Shown here in pieces: positions 12,221 through 24,649 of a stretch of 64,000 nt of DNA. The notes beneath the pieces were generated by a model. The model was not told where the DNA came from, made no database searches, and saw only the letters and a list, made by a program, of their open reading frames with translations. Numbering within the stretch: the stretch's first letter is position 1; each line of letters starts with the position of its first letter. Position numbers and translations under genes: made by a program. The DNA is from Thereva unica (Eukaryota > Arthropoda > Insecta > Diptera > Therevidae): contig OX465283.1 in assembly GCA_949987705.1 (NCBI GenBank), positions 10,334,207 through 10,398,206 of the forward strand, read 5' to 3'.

Positions 12221-12588
12221 TAACATAAATTTGAGATAATTGACTGAGTCAGTAGTATAGAAACAGGCCATATAGGTTATGTTTATCAAACACATTGAAG
12301 TATGTGAATTGATATTTATTATCTTTCTCGCATACCTCTATTTTGTGTCAACCCCAAAAACACATATTTCATACCCCAAAAAGTTGATAAGATATACGAA
12401 GACAGTCCCAGTACAAAACTTTACTAATTTATTTAATATTTTTACTTTAGGAACAATACTAACGTTATATGTCATCTTAATAAACATTTAATAAATAATA
12501 ATATTTAATAAATATCATCATGCAGCCAATAATCATGTCAAAAGTTATTAACCAAAATCAAATTATTTAATAGATATTTTCACGATAG

Positions 12589-15500
12589 GCCACAGAGAGG
12601 AGGAGGACGAGCAGTACAAGCTCAAGGAATTTACAATAATATATATTTCATGCCTGCAGTCACATCATTAGTTGGTAGCTTGGTTCAAGTACAAACCCAT
12701 TCAGGAAGTATCTACGAGGGTGTCTTTAAAACGTTTTCATCAAACTTTGATGTAAGTTTTATTAAAATCACACAAAATTTTCATAATAATAATAATAAAC
12801 TATTTTTTTTTTCTCTTTCCTTAAATGCAGGTTGCTATTCAGCTAGCGCAATGTATTAATCACTGTCAAAATCAAACAGATGACTCCAAATCTACATTAG
12901 CTGAATGCATGATATTTTCTCCTGATCAAATTGTCAGTATTGTATCAAAAGAAATTGATCTTGAATTTGCAACTGGGGGTACATTTCAAACAGATAGCGC
13001 TATTTCGTCTAAGTGTAATGGTAAATATGTTTTTTGATATATATTTTTTTTAGATTTAAGTTTTTAACGAAATTTTTATGTAAGACTCAAGTATAATTAC
13101 TTATAGACTAAGAAAATTGCAAACAAACAGGCGGAATTATCGATTGTCTCATTAAGTTAAATGTGAGCTGTTCTACACATACGCAAACTAATCTAAAATA
13201 ATTACTTTACCACTACAATTGTCCTTTCAGTAATTGGCTTACAACCAATTATGAAACGTTCTTTATGGAAACAGTTCTTTCAATTTTTGGCATTCCATTT
13301 GTATGTAAAAAGCTTTTATAATATGATAACATATTTTTTTCAAGGAATAGAGTAGCCCTAATAAGATATTTAACCGGCTTAACCGGTTAATAATAGGATA
13401 CCAAAGTTCCGCTTAGATGGAGTCGTCACGAAACGGGCGCTACTTGTTCTTCTTATTCGAATGGCGCTATAGCCCAACTCAAGCCTTGGTCTCCTCTAAT
13501 CTTTCCCCCCAATCTTCACGATATCTGCCCGAAATTCTCCAGTTCGATATTTGCAGTAGTGTCTCCGCATCTGCTACAACCGTATTCTTTCATTTTTTCC
13601 TCGGTCTGCCTACGTGTCTTTCTTCTTCGATGATGCCAGTGAAGACCCTCTTTGCCGCACTATCTTCTGGCATGCGCTCGACCGACGTGTTCAGCCTAGC
13701 GAAATATAGTGAGTTTTATTTTACTTAGTCTATAAACCCTTCAGCCTCACCACAGCTGATCAAATCTATCATAATTAGAGCAATAATAAAATGGGCTGCA
13801 AACACCTTCCAGCCCTATAAATCACCAGGCTCTGACGGCTTAATGCCGGCACAACTGCAACGCACCCTTAGTACCATCATGCCCTGATTGCAGGCCATGT
13901 TTTCTGGGTACCTTCAAAATAACTGCATTCTTTCTAGTTGGAAAGAGGTTAATAGTAGTTTTTATACGTAAGGCAGGAAAAGCCTCCCACGCAACACCCA
14001 AAGACTTCAGGCCAATCAGCCTATCATCCTTTCTATTAAAGACTCTAGAAAGGCTAATCGAAATATATCTGAGGCAGTCCATACTAACCTCGGAACTCTC
14101 CGGCGCACAACACGCTTATACAAAGGGCAAATCTACTGATACTGCTCTTCACTCATTGGTCTCAACCATTGAAAACTCCTTCGAAGTCAAGGAGTATACA
14201 TTAGTAGAATTTCTTGACATAGAGGGAGCATTTAACAATGTATTGCCGGATGCCATTACCCTTGCCTTGAGAGAGCATGAGATCGAGACACCGCTGGTGT
14301 CTCTTATCCACCAAATGCTTACTAGCAGGATGGTGAGCTCGATCTTGGGCGACAGCTCGGTCCGAAAGGCCATAAATAGAGACACTGCGCAAGGAGGAGT
14401 TCTTTCCCCACTCCTATGTGTCGTAACTACGCGAATGGCGTTATCTCATGGAGGCGACGTTACAAACCCTCTAAAGCTGGACTGCCACCCGTAGACTCAG
14501 CATTAACCCAGTAAAATGGACCTGGTACTCTTTACAAATGGTATAAGATCCCTCCGTTAACACCTGGTGCTGAACTCTGTTACTATCCCCACAAAACACA
14601 AGACTTCTGCATACCCGAGATTACCTTCACGAGGAACTACGAAGTGCACATCCCTTCACGTCGTGAATGGAGAAACAGATCACACAGTTTTCAGGGTGCC
14701 ATAAACTTGTTTACTGATGGCTCTAAGCTCGAGAGTCCGGTGGGAGGAGGAGTATTTGCAGTGTATACCAAGCGGAGGTTCTAGCCATTCAAGATGTTGT
14801 TCTGCAAATCAATCAGCTGGCGATAGGAACCGGACTACGACTACGGTCTACATCTTCTCAGATAGTCAGGCGGATCTGAAAGCCCTGCGCTCTTGCACAA
14901 ACAGCTGTGAATGTCGCAGATCTCTTGGCGCAACAGTTCAGGAACCTCCTCGTATGGGTGCCCGTTCACCGAAATATAGAGGGAAATTATAAAGCTGGCT
15001 AGGAAAGACACGACCGCTACTCTCCTTCCAGAAAAGGAAAGAGTTGGTATGCCTTGGGCTACCTTTAAATTCCGATGCAAACAGCACACATTGCAACAAG
15101 CAAAAAAGCATTGGAGGGATCTTAATAAATGCACTTTGGCCAAATTAACCTGGCCCTCTTATGATCTCAGGCAGACTACTTCACTACTAAGCCTCGGGAG
15201 ACTCGTTGATGCAGAGTGTGTTTCTATTGACACACCTAGACTGACGTTTTTCTTATCACCCTAGCACGAGGTTCAAAAGCATTGGAGCCAGTGTTAATTT
15301 TGTTAAAGATCTCGGGATTAGATTTGATAGTAAACTGGATTTTTCCAGAAGAAGAAGAGAATGTTGACTAGTTGATAGGCCTGCAAATGTTACTATGGAA
15401 GCCAAATCAAATGCGCGTTGCGTAAGCCTTGACTTAGTATCCCTTCGACAACGTTTTAGCCAATGCACAGTTCGGGAGCTTCATCAACAATCAGGCATCA

Positions 15501-18500
15501 CAGGAGTGCAGCTATGACACCTTCCTGGGGACATTCTTCACCATAGCACCAGAGCCCCTTTAAATGAGTAACCGTTAATTTGCGACTTGATCCAGTCACA
15601 AAAGGTGTTTCTAACACCTCGCTTTTTTGGAGCCCTACCTATATGTTAAAGATGTTGGCGAAGACTCGATCAGTATCAAGGAAGTCGCCAACCTAATTCT
15701 TTTATTCATAACAACTTTTCAGCTTGAGAACCACATTATGTCCATTGGTCTGAAGGGCTTAAATTGAAAAGCGCATGCTACAGAAAGGAATCATTTTCTA
15801 TTTTACGAAGCTCGATATCCCATTCATAATTAACATTATTTACTGCTACATGACTAAATTAAAATTATTTCTTTTACCATCATATAATTAATACAAACAA
15901 AACTATTTTCAATTTAGGATCAACACGTTTAGAAGAGAAAGAACTAGAGCCATGGGATCCTACTGGTGGTAGCATTAATGGTGAACTAGATCTTGAACTA
16001 GATGGAAATGCAAATGGATGGGATGCAATTGATATGTTTAATAAAAATAAAGAGTTATATGGTGTTCAAACAACATATGATAGTACGTTAGCTGGTTATA
16101 CAGTTCCAATTGAGAAAAAAGATACACAAGATTATAAAGACGCTGAAAAAGAGGCTGAAAAAATTGCACAAGAAATAGAAAATCATCCAACTTATAAAGA
16201 GCGGACCGAATTAGAAAACGGTGACGAAGAATCATTATATGCAGCAGTTGAAAGGCCTCCAGAACAAAGTCCAGATATATCACCAACAGCAACAGCAACT
16301 AGTAATACAAATTCTAACAACACAATGTCGAAAGGAACAAGTAGCCTTGATAAATACGTTGTTCTTCCCCCAAAACGTAAAAATATGCAAACCGGAAAGA
16401 TAGTACGAAATACCCCACCCCCCAACAATAACAATGGACCATTGTCCCAGCATAATTCCCATAGTAATTCCAAAAATAATAATTATCAACCAATGCAGAT
16501 GCAAAGTACTCCGCAATACGTACTCAATCCAAGCTATTCACATATGCATGGGTAAATTGTTTTCTCTCAATATTTTTTTATTTATGCTTATGATAAATTC
16601 ATTTTCAGACATCAGTCAAATATGTCACAATCGAAAATGAATGGTGAAGGTAATAACAACAATAGCAATAATAAACCAATGTCTCAACGAGGTATTAGGC
16701 AATATCCACAGCAGTCAACTACACCTGTTAGTTACACTGAGCAAAACACATCGATGGGCGGCCAGGTAGAATTGTTTTCATTTATTTTTTAATAAAATAA
16801 AGTAATTTGTTTCGTTTTGTTTCAAGATGTCAATGGGGAAACCTCCGTCTCACGTATCACACAATCATAGTCATGTTTCTGGGCAACATATATCTAACAG
16901 TATACAAGAGACGCCCCCACAAGCTCACTCGGGTCATATGGTAGTACAGCAGCATCATGTTGTGATATCAGGAGGAAATATGGGATCGGCGCCAGCCCCA
17001 TCGCAGCCTCCGCCGCAACCACAGAGGCAGCCTAGAGCTAGGGAGGAACAATTTCAAGAACTTAGGAAATTCCAACAAGACTTCCATTTAGCTGGATCTA
17101 ATCAACAGCAGCAGGCACAGATTAATCAGGTGAAAACGCCAAGCGTTTCGCCACACCAACAGCAGCCGCAACCTTCACTTTCCCCACCACAACAGCAGCA
17201 ACATCAGCTGTCACCGATGACGCAGCATCCCCAGCAGCCTCCGCCCTCACAACCCCAACATCATCAACATCACCAGCAACATCAGCAACATCAACAGCAA
17301 CAACAGCAGCAGCAGCAGCAGCCCCAGCAACAGCAGCCTCCTCCTCAGCCACCACAGCAGCAGCAAACTCAACATTCTCAACAACAGCAAACTGACAATT
17401 CCCCTCCCATTCAATCCCAGAAAAGTTCCCAATCTCATATGCAGCAAACGGAGCAACAGAATTATCAGCCGCTGCCGCCGCAACAGCAGCAGCAATCTCC
17501 CCCAACAATAATCTCTCCTAGCAGTAGTACAATGGGCGCTCCTGCATCGACTACTCCTCCCCAACAGCAACCGGCTCAACAAATTGTAAATACTAGTAGT
17601 AATAATAGTAATGAAACAAATACAGCTGAGAAGACGCCAGCTGCCAATACGGTAACTAAAAAGACGCATGTTCTGAATCCGACTGCCAAGCCATTCACAC
17701 CGCGCAGTCCCAGTACTCCAAATCCATCAAGGCCGCATACCCCGCAAACGCCGGGTCCGGCAATGACACCGGGAGTATATACGCAGGGTCCGCATGTTGC
17801 AGCAGGCCAAGTTGCATACGTTATGCAACCGCATCAATCGTTCCAGGCTGCACCACACCCGCATGCTACCCAACGGGGGGGAATGCGTAGAGGTATGCTT
17901 CTTTCTCTCAAAAACAACATTATATTTATTTACTTTATTTTAATTTTAGGTCCAATAACTGCATCGTCGATGCAAGTGACTGCGGCCACTGGTCAACCAT
18001 TATTAACAGCTGCTCCTTTGCAACCATTATATCACTATCAACAACCCCCTCATCCACCACATTTCCAATCACAGCCTTATCAGCCTATGGTGAGTTTTTA
18101 CCAGGTTAATACAATTTTTTATATTTTTTCTATAGTAACTAAGTGCTTGCAATTTGTATCAGCGTTTCATCAAAAGTTTTTATTGCAAATGAAACACACT
18201 AGAGAGCATCGCGTACACTTATAAAACATTAGAAGCGAGAATTCATTCAAAACGTAGAAAGTTTTCGTTCATCTTGCTTGTTACAAGGAGATTTGGGCTT
18301 GAATTGAGTAAATTGCTAGAAATAATATTGAAGACAGCTTTCCGCGGATTTCAGATGTTATTTTGTCTGCATTGGGGTTTCGACCCTCCTTCTTCTACCA
18401 TTGTTACCTAGTTATTAACATTGAAGGGTCCTGGACGCCATCAACCTCGCTGCGGCATTTTATAAATCCTATTGCAAACGACTTCGAGCTAGTGCCTCTT

Positions 18501-21500
18501 CGTTGATACGAGTCTCTTCCCTCCTACCCGTACGAGCCTAAGGAGTATGATCCGATTCCTAATATCTTGTATGTCGCAATAGAGCTCCCTTCTCCTCAGT
18601 AGTCGGTCCTCTAGACGGGAGATCTCTTTTCACTCTTCCAGAACGTAACTCCCTAGGGTGCTTTACACCCTGTATGACACACTGCGTCGCTGCGTTTAGT
18701 GTGCGCTGCCTGACTTTAATTTGAGCCGGCCATTTACCCAGGAACTAGTGTTTCCCCTCTTGTTCATCTCCTCACAGCTAAGCTAACAGGCGTTGTGTGG
18801 GATATCCAACTTAGCAGCGTGATCCAATTCCTCGTGACATCTCTTCGGTTTCTGCTTATGGGGCCCATTGTTTCTTCTTTATTGTAAGTGGGCCAATTCG
18901 TCCTAGAAACCGCTCGACCTTTGGCTTTCTACCAGCAGGCTATATATTGGGCTAAGTAGTCGCCTTTATCGTTTCCAATTATGTTCCAATATCCGGCTTT
19001 CTACCGAGCCTATTTTATTCAGCTCTGCATCGCTCCATTAGCTTAACTGTATGTTGAGCTCTTTAGAGGATTAGTTATCTGTGAAAAATCCAGTGCTACA
19101 TTCTTCGGGGACGATTTAGCATGCACTGTGGTCGGTCTTTTGATAGACCTCTGACGTTTTGAAGCCGTCGATGAGTATCTGTGGATCAAACTTCTTCATG
19201 ACGTCTCCGTTTTTGCATTCTCTTGAGAGTATTTCGACAGAGATGTCCTTCCTGAAAGCCTATATAGGCGGAAAATAGTCTGTGGTGGTTGCGAATACTA
19301 TGTTTTATTTATTGCGCGACGTAGATCTTGTAGCCGCCTTATGATCAATTGGGTGACTTTCCATGTTTCGCAACCGTACAGAAAGCTGCCTTAACGTTTG
19401 TGTTCAACAGCCGCAATTTGGTGTTAATAGAGATCTCCATATACGATACAGGCATGCATATGCGCTTACTTTATTTATTTTGGAACTGACGTCTGCTTCC
19501 ACACCTTAATTTTCGGAAAGAATACTACCGCAGAATTTATTTACCAGTTCCACGTCACGGCTAAATAACTGCTGTCCGTTCAAGGGTGTTAGCATTTATC
19601 CGCCTTTCTTTAGTTTTCGTCGAATTTAGCCTTAAGGTTGCTGAACTACTTTCTGTTGCTAAATTGTTTAACATGTTTTTGAGGTCCTGGTGCTTGTCGG
19701 CCAGCAAACATATCATTCGCGTAGTCGAGATCCTTAAAGCGGTCCAGCAAACCCCATTGAATGCCGCCTGTTCTACTATCTAGAGCGCTAACAAGAATGT
19801 CATTTATTACTGTAAGAATAGGCGTCCTTGTCGTAATTCTGAACGCACCTCGAAGCTTTCGGACAATTTTCCATTGCGAAGAACTCTGCATTTGCAATTG
19901 TTGTACAGGGCTTTTCACAATTCTATTATTTTATTAGGTAGTCCACGTTGCCGTAATGCCTGCCATATAAAGCTCCTATTGCTCGAGTCGAACGCTTTCT
20001 CATAGTCGACGGAAGCAAGGTAAAGGGGGATCGTAATTCAGTAGACTGCTCCACTGATTCTTTAGGTGTTGTATAACTTCCGTCCAATACTCCGGAAAGG
20101 TGCAGGTGTTCCATGCTATTTCCAGGATTGGCTGTAGTGCAGCGGCTGTAGTGTTGGCTTTCAACAATTCTAGCGGGATGCCATCTTTTCCAGCTGCTTT
20201 ACCATTGGTCATTGCATGAATTGCGGTCACTATTTTTGCCTTGGGTGGTGCACGGGTGGTGATTCTTATTGGCTGCGATTTATTGCTGCTTTCTTGAGGC
20301 AAATTAACCATTCAAGGCGGCGAAGAACCAATCTCTCCATATATAGAGCTGCTTCTCGATTCCAAACTGGGTGACATCATCTCAGAATCCGGACAGGTAG
20401 AGAGAACAGTTGCGAGAGGCCAAGATCGGATCCTGATTGTAGAGCCGCCAAAGAAGAAATATGTTCTAATTGCGGCGTTTTTTCTTCTTTGCATGTCTAT
20501 CGTTTCATCGTTATCTCCATTGACTGGTGCGCGGACCCCAGGTAGTTAAATTATTCCTCTAAGGTGGCGTTGTGGTTTCTTCTTCTTTCCACTTTCGACT
20601 GAATTAGAATCTTTCTCCTGCCTGCATTTATTCCTAATCCTACATAGCCCCATCTTCTAATTCCGTGAATATTTCTTTAAGGTATGTCATCGTCATATTC
20701 TGCCAACTGTTTTGATAAGCAGGGTTGCGTTCGCATCAATTTTTACTTTGCGAATTACTCCTTCTAGGCGCAGATTAAATATCATGGGCGGCAGTCCATC
20801 GCCCTACTTTAATGCTTGCATGGCTTATAAGGACTTCGTCAGTTCTTCTTGAATTTTCCATTTTCATTTCCATTATCTTCTTTAGGATGTTTAGGTCCAG
20901 CATTGTCGCATACAGTTTTTTCCCGTCGCTGCTGTCGAATGCTTGTTTGAAATCGAAGAAAAGTTGATATTTTTCAATGTTGCAATGCCAGCATTTTCGA
21001 AGAACCTGCCTTACTGCAAATAGTTGACTCATTGTTGCACCATTTCTTCTTAATCCTTATTATCTTAACATAGATTTGCCTATAGTTTGCACAGCAAACT
21101 TTTTCGTTCCTTCATATGCGGCGTAGTATTTCATGTATAACTACTGAAAAGGATTAACATCCTTGCTTAATCAACTCTGCTGGGCGATGTTATCAAATTC
21201 TGGGGATTTGTTGTTTTTTAAGGATCGTATGGCACTTTGTACTTCTTCCAGAGAATCCACATTTGTTTCTCTAGTGTCATTACTATGCTGTAGACGGGGT
21301 TCTGATAAATGACTGATACTTCCATTTGTGTTCAGCAGCTCCCTAAAAATTCCTTGCACCTTTTCGTTACATATTCGCTGCCTCTGACGATAGCGCCTTG
21401 TTTTGTTGACCTGTTGTTTGACTAGGGCTTTGTCGCTTAGGCTTGCATTTTCGAACAGGCACAACGATAGCCTGTTTTTCGCGGGGTATTCACAGAGAAA

Positions 21501-22348
21501 ATAGAGAGCACAGCCATCCTCTTCAAGGCAAAGCCTGCAAGTGGAGTCCTCCGTCCTCCATATCTTCCATAAGAGGTAGTTTAGGACGCCTTGTTGAAGA
21601 CAACACCCGAAGAAACCGCATAGAGTCGACTAATTCAGATGTGAACCTTCAGCGTTCAGTTCATTGCATCTTAGTCCTATCGACAAGGGACCTTTTCAAC
21701 AAGGTGGTGAATGCCCAATAGCCGTTTCTGGACCGATGAATGCAATGTCCAATGTCCGGGACTCAGACAAAGGTGACTTGATTGAGCCCAGCTTGCCAAG
21801 AGTACGTTCGCTGTCACAAACCAATTTAGACTTGGTGCTACGGGACCTTATCACCCTGATTGCCGCTTGGCTATCAGAGTTGTGTAGTTGGCATGCACCA
21901 AAGATTCCTGAGGCCGCCGTTACTACCGTCACTGTCGTCTTAACACCCCCCACTAATTCACGAATAACAAACCATTAACTGCTTGCCACGCTTAACATGA
22001 AAACAAAATAAACTAAAACTATTTCAATTAATTCTTTTTTAGGTAAGAATGTATCATGAGCCGCCACCTCAACAAATTCAATTTTTGGCTCAGACACCAC
22101 CATCAACAACACCCTCACCTGGTCAGCCACATCAGCAGTTTCATCCGGGTCCACAACCGTCCCCTGCTGGCGGGGGACCACCTGCTTTTGGACCAGCATC
22201 ACAGCCTCCACACCATTTCCAGATGATGTGTCCCGTTATTGCTAGCCATCCGCAACTTGTTCCAAATTATTATCAAGGAGCAGCACAAACACCACATCAT
22301 GCTCAACAGTTTCAAGTTATAATGCAGCAGCAACATCCCGCGCAGTAG
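12589..22348 (+). CDS. Atx2: Ataxin-2, seven exons visible, amino end missing
   Basis: Exons: about 12589-12751, 12831-13020, 15918-16551, 16609-16765, 16827-17892, 17950-18089 and 22043-22348. All have GT/AG borders and matching phases, giving 884 residues and a TAA/TAG-type stop at 22346-22348. Numbering from codon 12590, residues 10-115 form the Lsm domain ([21 protein letters not shown]). Residues 118-213 form LsmAD ([20 protein letters not shown]). The middle is a Gln/Pro/His-rich disordered region, and a PAM2 motif, [13 protein letters not shown], sits near residue 664 for binding the poly(A)-binding protein MLLE domain. Ataxin-2 is a cytoplasmic RNA-binding regulator of translation, stress granules and circadian rhythm. 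The ATG at 12650 is internal: conserved sequence continues upstream in frame to an AG at 12587-12588, so at least one earlier exon exists. Introns 2 and 6 are full of retrotransposon remnants. Confidence 0.93.
13440..13735. mobile_element. RTE-type 3' tail-like repeat in Atx2 intron 2
   Basis: This segment begins with a GGCGCTATAGCCC core and continues as C/T-rich sequence. The 4400-4690 stretch at the end of an RTE-like copy shares the core and overall layout. No protein motif was seen. It directly precedes an I/LOA-like element. The assignment rests on similarity within this window only. Confidence 0.4.
13740..15560 (+). mobile_element. I/LOA-like non-LTR retrotransposon (RT plus RNase H) in Atx2 intron 2
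   Basis: In order on the plus strand: [18 protein letters not shown] (RT entry), [14 protein letters not shown] (catalytic palm aspartate region), a QGGVLSPLL block, then RNase H pieces with [12 protein letters not shown] (first catalytic Asp) and [16 protein letters not shown] (second). A C-terminal tail follows, with [13 protein letters not shown] and [12 protein letters not shown]. From 15250 to 15560 there is a further jockey-like segment, [14 protein letters not shown]. Several frameshifts and deletions are present. A sister copy of the RNase H part is on the minus strand at 24.2 kb. Confidence 0.85.
15561..15917. other. Remaining end of Atx2 intron 2
   Basis: Up to about 15780 the sequence resembles TE-derived DNA. 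From about 15790 it becomes AT-rich ordinary intron leading to a TTTAG acceptor at 15917. No other feature was seen. Confidence 0.4.
17100..17520 (+). repeat. Atx2: Interrupted CAG/CAA tract encoding poly-Gln in Atx2
   Basis: The longest pure run encodes ten glutamines near 17296-17325, and shorter runs are separated by His and Pro. CAA interruptions are frequent. The region lies between LsmAD and PAM2. Poly-Q is common in fly ataxin-2 proteins, and its position differs from the amino-terminal human tract. Apparent long frames on the opposite strand here (poly-Ala/Val/Leu) are shadows of the CAG repeats. Confidence 0.85.
18250..19060 (-). mobile_element. Decayed retrotransposon 3' region in Atx2 intron 6
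   Basis: C/T-rich plus strand with no frames of its own. It contains a GTGTGGGATATCCAACTTAGC segment that recurs in altered form near 31766 (GTGTGGAATATCCAGCTTAG). Both lie just before an RTE-like fragment. I read it as the RNase H/C-terminal part of an I/LOA-like element on the minus strand. No catalytic motif is preserved, so this is tentative. Confidence 0.45.
19130..21464 (-). mobile_element. RTE/CR1-like retrotransposon copies in Atx2 intron 6
   Basis: Read from high to low coordinate. 21464-21171 gives an RT linker ending in [18 protein letters not shown]. 21032-20775 gives [20 protein letters not shown], the catalytic palm region. A second set begins at 20311-20000 with [20 protein letters not shown]. 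Near 19380-19330 is the tail motif [16 protein letters not shown]. Two RT entries in one orientation mean at least two partial copies, one truncated by or nested in the other. All are broken. Confidence 0.75.
21480..21960 (-). mobile_element. RNase H fragment of an I/LOA-like element
   Basis: The minus strand reads [20 protein letters not shown], the RNase H segment with the second catalytic Asp. It matches the element at 56.9 kb ([19 protein letters not shown]). It continues as [16 protein letters not shown], equivalent to DITFIGREPAIGALS there. The rest is frameshifted. It ends about 80 bp before the last Atx2 exon. Confidence 0.75.
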
Positions 22349-23800
22349 AACTTTTATTTTTCATTTAAAACAACAAAAAAACAAGAAAAAAATAAAACAA
22401 AACAAACAAAACAAAAATAAATAAAATATAAAATCATTCGTAAAAAAAAGAAAATGTTATGCAGATGAAGAAAATGGACACGAATTAAAACAAAAAAAAA
22501 AACAATATAGAGATGGAAAAGGAGATGATGAGGAAAATCAGTTGAGGGATGGAGAGGAGAGTATACAAAAAATATACACAAAAAACAAAAACAAAAATAA
22601 CTTGTTATCAAAATATTGCGGGAAACAGATGCAAATATTATTTAAATCATTTGCCAGATAATTTTTTCCTAATTTTTGCTGCTTCAACATTTTTTTTAAT
22701 TTCTTTCTCTACTCTTTTTGTATAAAAAAAGATGGTTTTGTTTTTCTTCTTTTTATATAAATTATTAAAATTATTGTTGCATGTTTGTGTCAATATTTAC
22801 TTGAGAAACATATTCTTTCCATATTTTTAATTCTGAAGGAAGGAATATAATAATTAATTATTTTGTTTATTATTTTCTATATTATATATATTTTTTTTCT
22901 AATTTTTTTTTTCTAACTTATATATCCATTACATAGTAAGAAAAAATTCACCACACAAATGGTTAAAATAATATTTGACAAAAATTCTTTTTGTACTCGT
23001 TCTAGTTTCCTTAAAATATAATAAAAAAAAAAAATTAAAAACATCCAAAAGATGTAAAAAACCGAAAACATTTGCTTTGTATTTTTCTTTTATTTTTTTT
23101 TAATTTTCTCATTCAAAAAAAAACTAAAAATTTCCACCAATTTCCAAAAAATTATATAATTGCAGATTTCTTCAGTTTTCGAAAAAGTTCATAACAAAAA
23201 AATCAAAATTTTTGGAAATATAATTCACAATTTTTTTTTGCTGCTCAGTTATATTTGTAAAGAAGAAGAGTAAAAGCAATTTTTAAGTGTCGTTAAGTTC
23301 GAACTTGTCTTTCTGAACGATTGTCATTCATTTTTTATAATTTCCTAAATGTAATTTTTGTTGCTATCTATGTTATATTTATCACACATTTTTTTTTACA
23401 CTAGCTTCTGTGATTGAGAAAAATCTGATAAAAAAAAAAATAACGATGTAACACCAAAAACTCGATGTTTGCGTAGGTAATATTTTAGAGAGCAAATTTA
23501 CGCGCGTCTTTTTACCGATTTTGTTATTTGATACTTGAAAGTATTTTCGCTCCTAGAAAATTTTGATTTGATTCTTTGAAGGTTTTCTTTTACTGAGCAG
23601 ATTTTTATATAAAGCTGTCGAATCTATGTGTGGCTGTAAAAGGCATAAAATCATGGCCTTTTTCTATGTGGTTCGAATCCATTTCCATTTTTCTAAGGAA
23701 AAGAATAAAAAAATGATGCTCTTAACACAAAATTTTTGTTATTATTTGCCCCATTGTTGTGATTATCTACCAGAATTTAAATAATATTGATTTCGAAGTA
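22349..23800 (+). other. Atx2: Atx2 3' UTR, AT-rich
   Basis: Immediately after the stop the sequence becomes extremely A/T-rich with poly-A and poly-T runs. AATAAA hexamers occur from 22391 on (22391, about 22417), so a short UTR is possible. The uniform AT-rich character continues to about 23.8 kb, which suggests longer alternative UTRs. No coding frame is present. Confidence 0.55.
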
Positions 23801-23809
23801 TCCCATGTT

Positions 23810-24640
23810 GATTGGGGTCGTAGGGTTTAAGGCAATAGCCTTGATGAGGCGGGAACTTTGCATGGAATAGAATTTGGACGGAGAAAGGACTCCATCCGAA
23901 TTAGTAACTCATCGGGAATTCCGCTAGGTTAGGTTAGATATGGCTGAGCTGCAGGTGCACAGCTCAAACAACTAGACCAAAGGTATAACCTATTGTGATG
24001 CCATAATGATCCCACTTTAAACCCGATATTAAAATGTTTCTTTGCTAAATCACTTCGAGGACGTAGTGAATCTTTTTAGTTGCGGGGTCCCAAACATCAC
24101 CTTAGGAAGGGTTCACCAAAAGTGGCGTCTCCTTTTGCTTAGGGCTGATAGAGAAGGTGATTTACACGTTCCCCCTCGTCTAGATTCTTACAGCTCCTGC
24201 TAATTGCATTGTGTGGTGTTTGATCGGAGTTTAAAGGTGGCCCAAGGCATACCCACCCTTTCCTTTCTAGGAAGGAAAGTAACGGTAGTGCCTTTCCTAG
24301 CCAGTTCGTCAGCTTTACAGTTTCCCTTTATATTTCGGTTACCAGCCACCCATATGAGGAGGGTCCTGAACTGCTGAGCCATATCGTTAAGAGATCTGCG
24401 GTATTCAGAGATAGTTCTGGAGTTATTAATGTAAGAGCGCAGGGCCTTCAGAGCCGCCTGACTATCCAAGAAGATGTAGACAGTTCGATTCCTATCGCCT
24501 AGCTGGTTGATTTGCAAAACAGCCTCATGTATGGCTAACACCTCGGCTTGGTATACACTGCAGTGATTGGGTACTCGGAAGGCGACTTCGATTCCAAATT
24601 CCGTTCCGCTGGAGTGACAAACATGCGTTTTTTTCTTGTG
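23810..24640 (-). mobile_element. I/LOA-like element, RNase H and 3' tail
   Basis: The minus frame at 24541-24200 encodes RNase H: LAIHEAVLQINQLGDRNR, VYIFLDSQAALKALRS, then WVAGNRNIKGNCKADELA with the downstream Asp. It then runs into [11 protein letters not shown]. This is the same family as the element in Atx2 intron 2. The 3' tail towards 23810 includes a TAGGTTAGGTTAG repeat. The 5' part is missing. It begins a 3.7 kb TE block that splits the AT-rich Atx2 3' flank. Confidence 0.85.
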
Positions 24641-24649
24641 TTAACACCC

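Noticed and set aside
12650..12652. ATG at 12650 as Atx2 start
   Set aside because: In-frame conserved residues (GIYNN) precede it, so it is an internal methionine.
17122..17669. Two minus-strand open frames (Ala/Val-rich, Leu-rich) opposite Atx2 exon 5
   Set aside because: They are the antisense of CAG/CAA repeats; repeat codons on one strand keep the other open. No independent motif.
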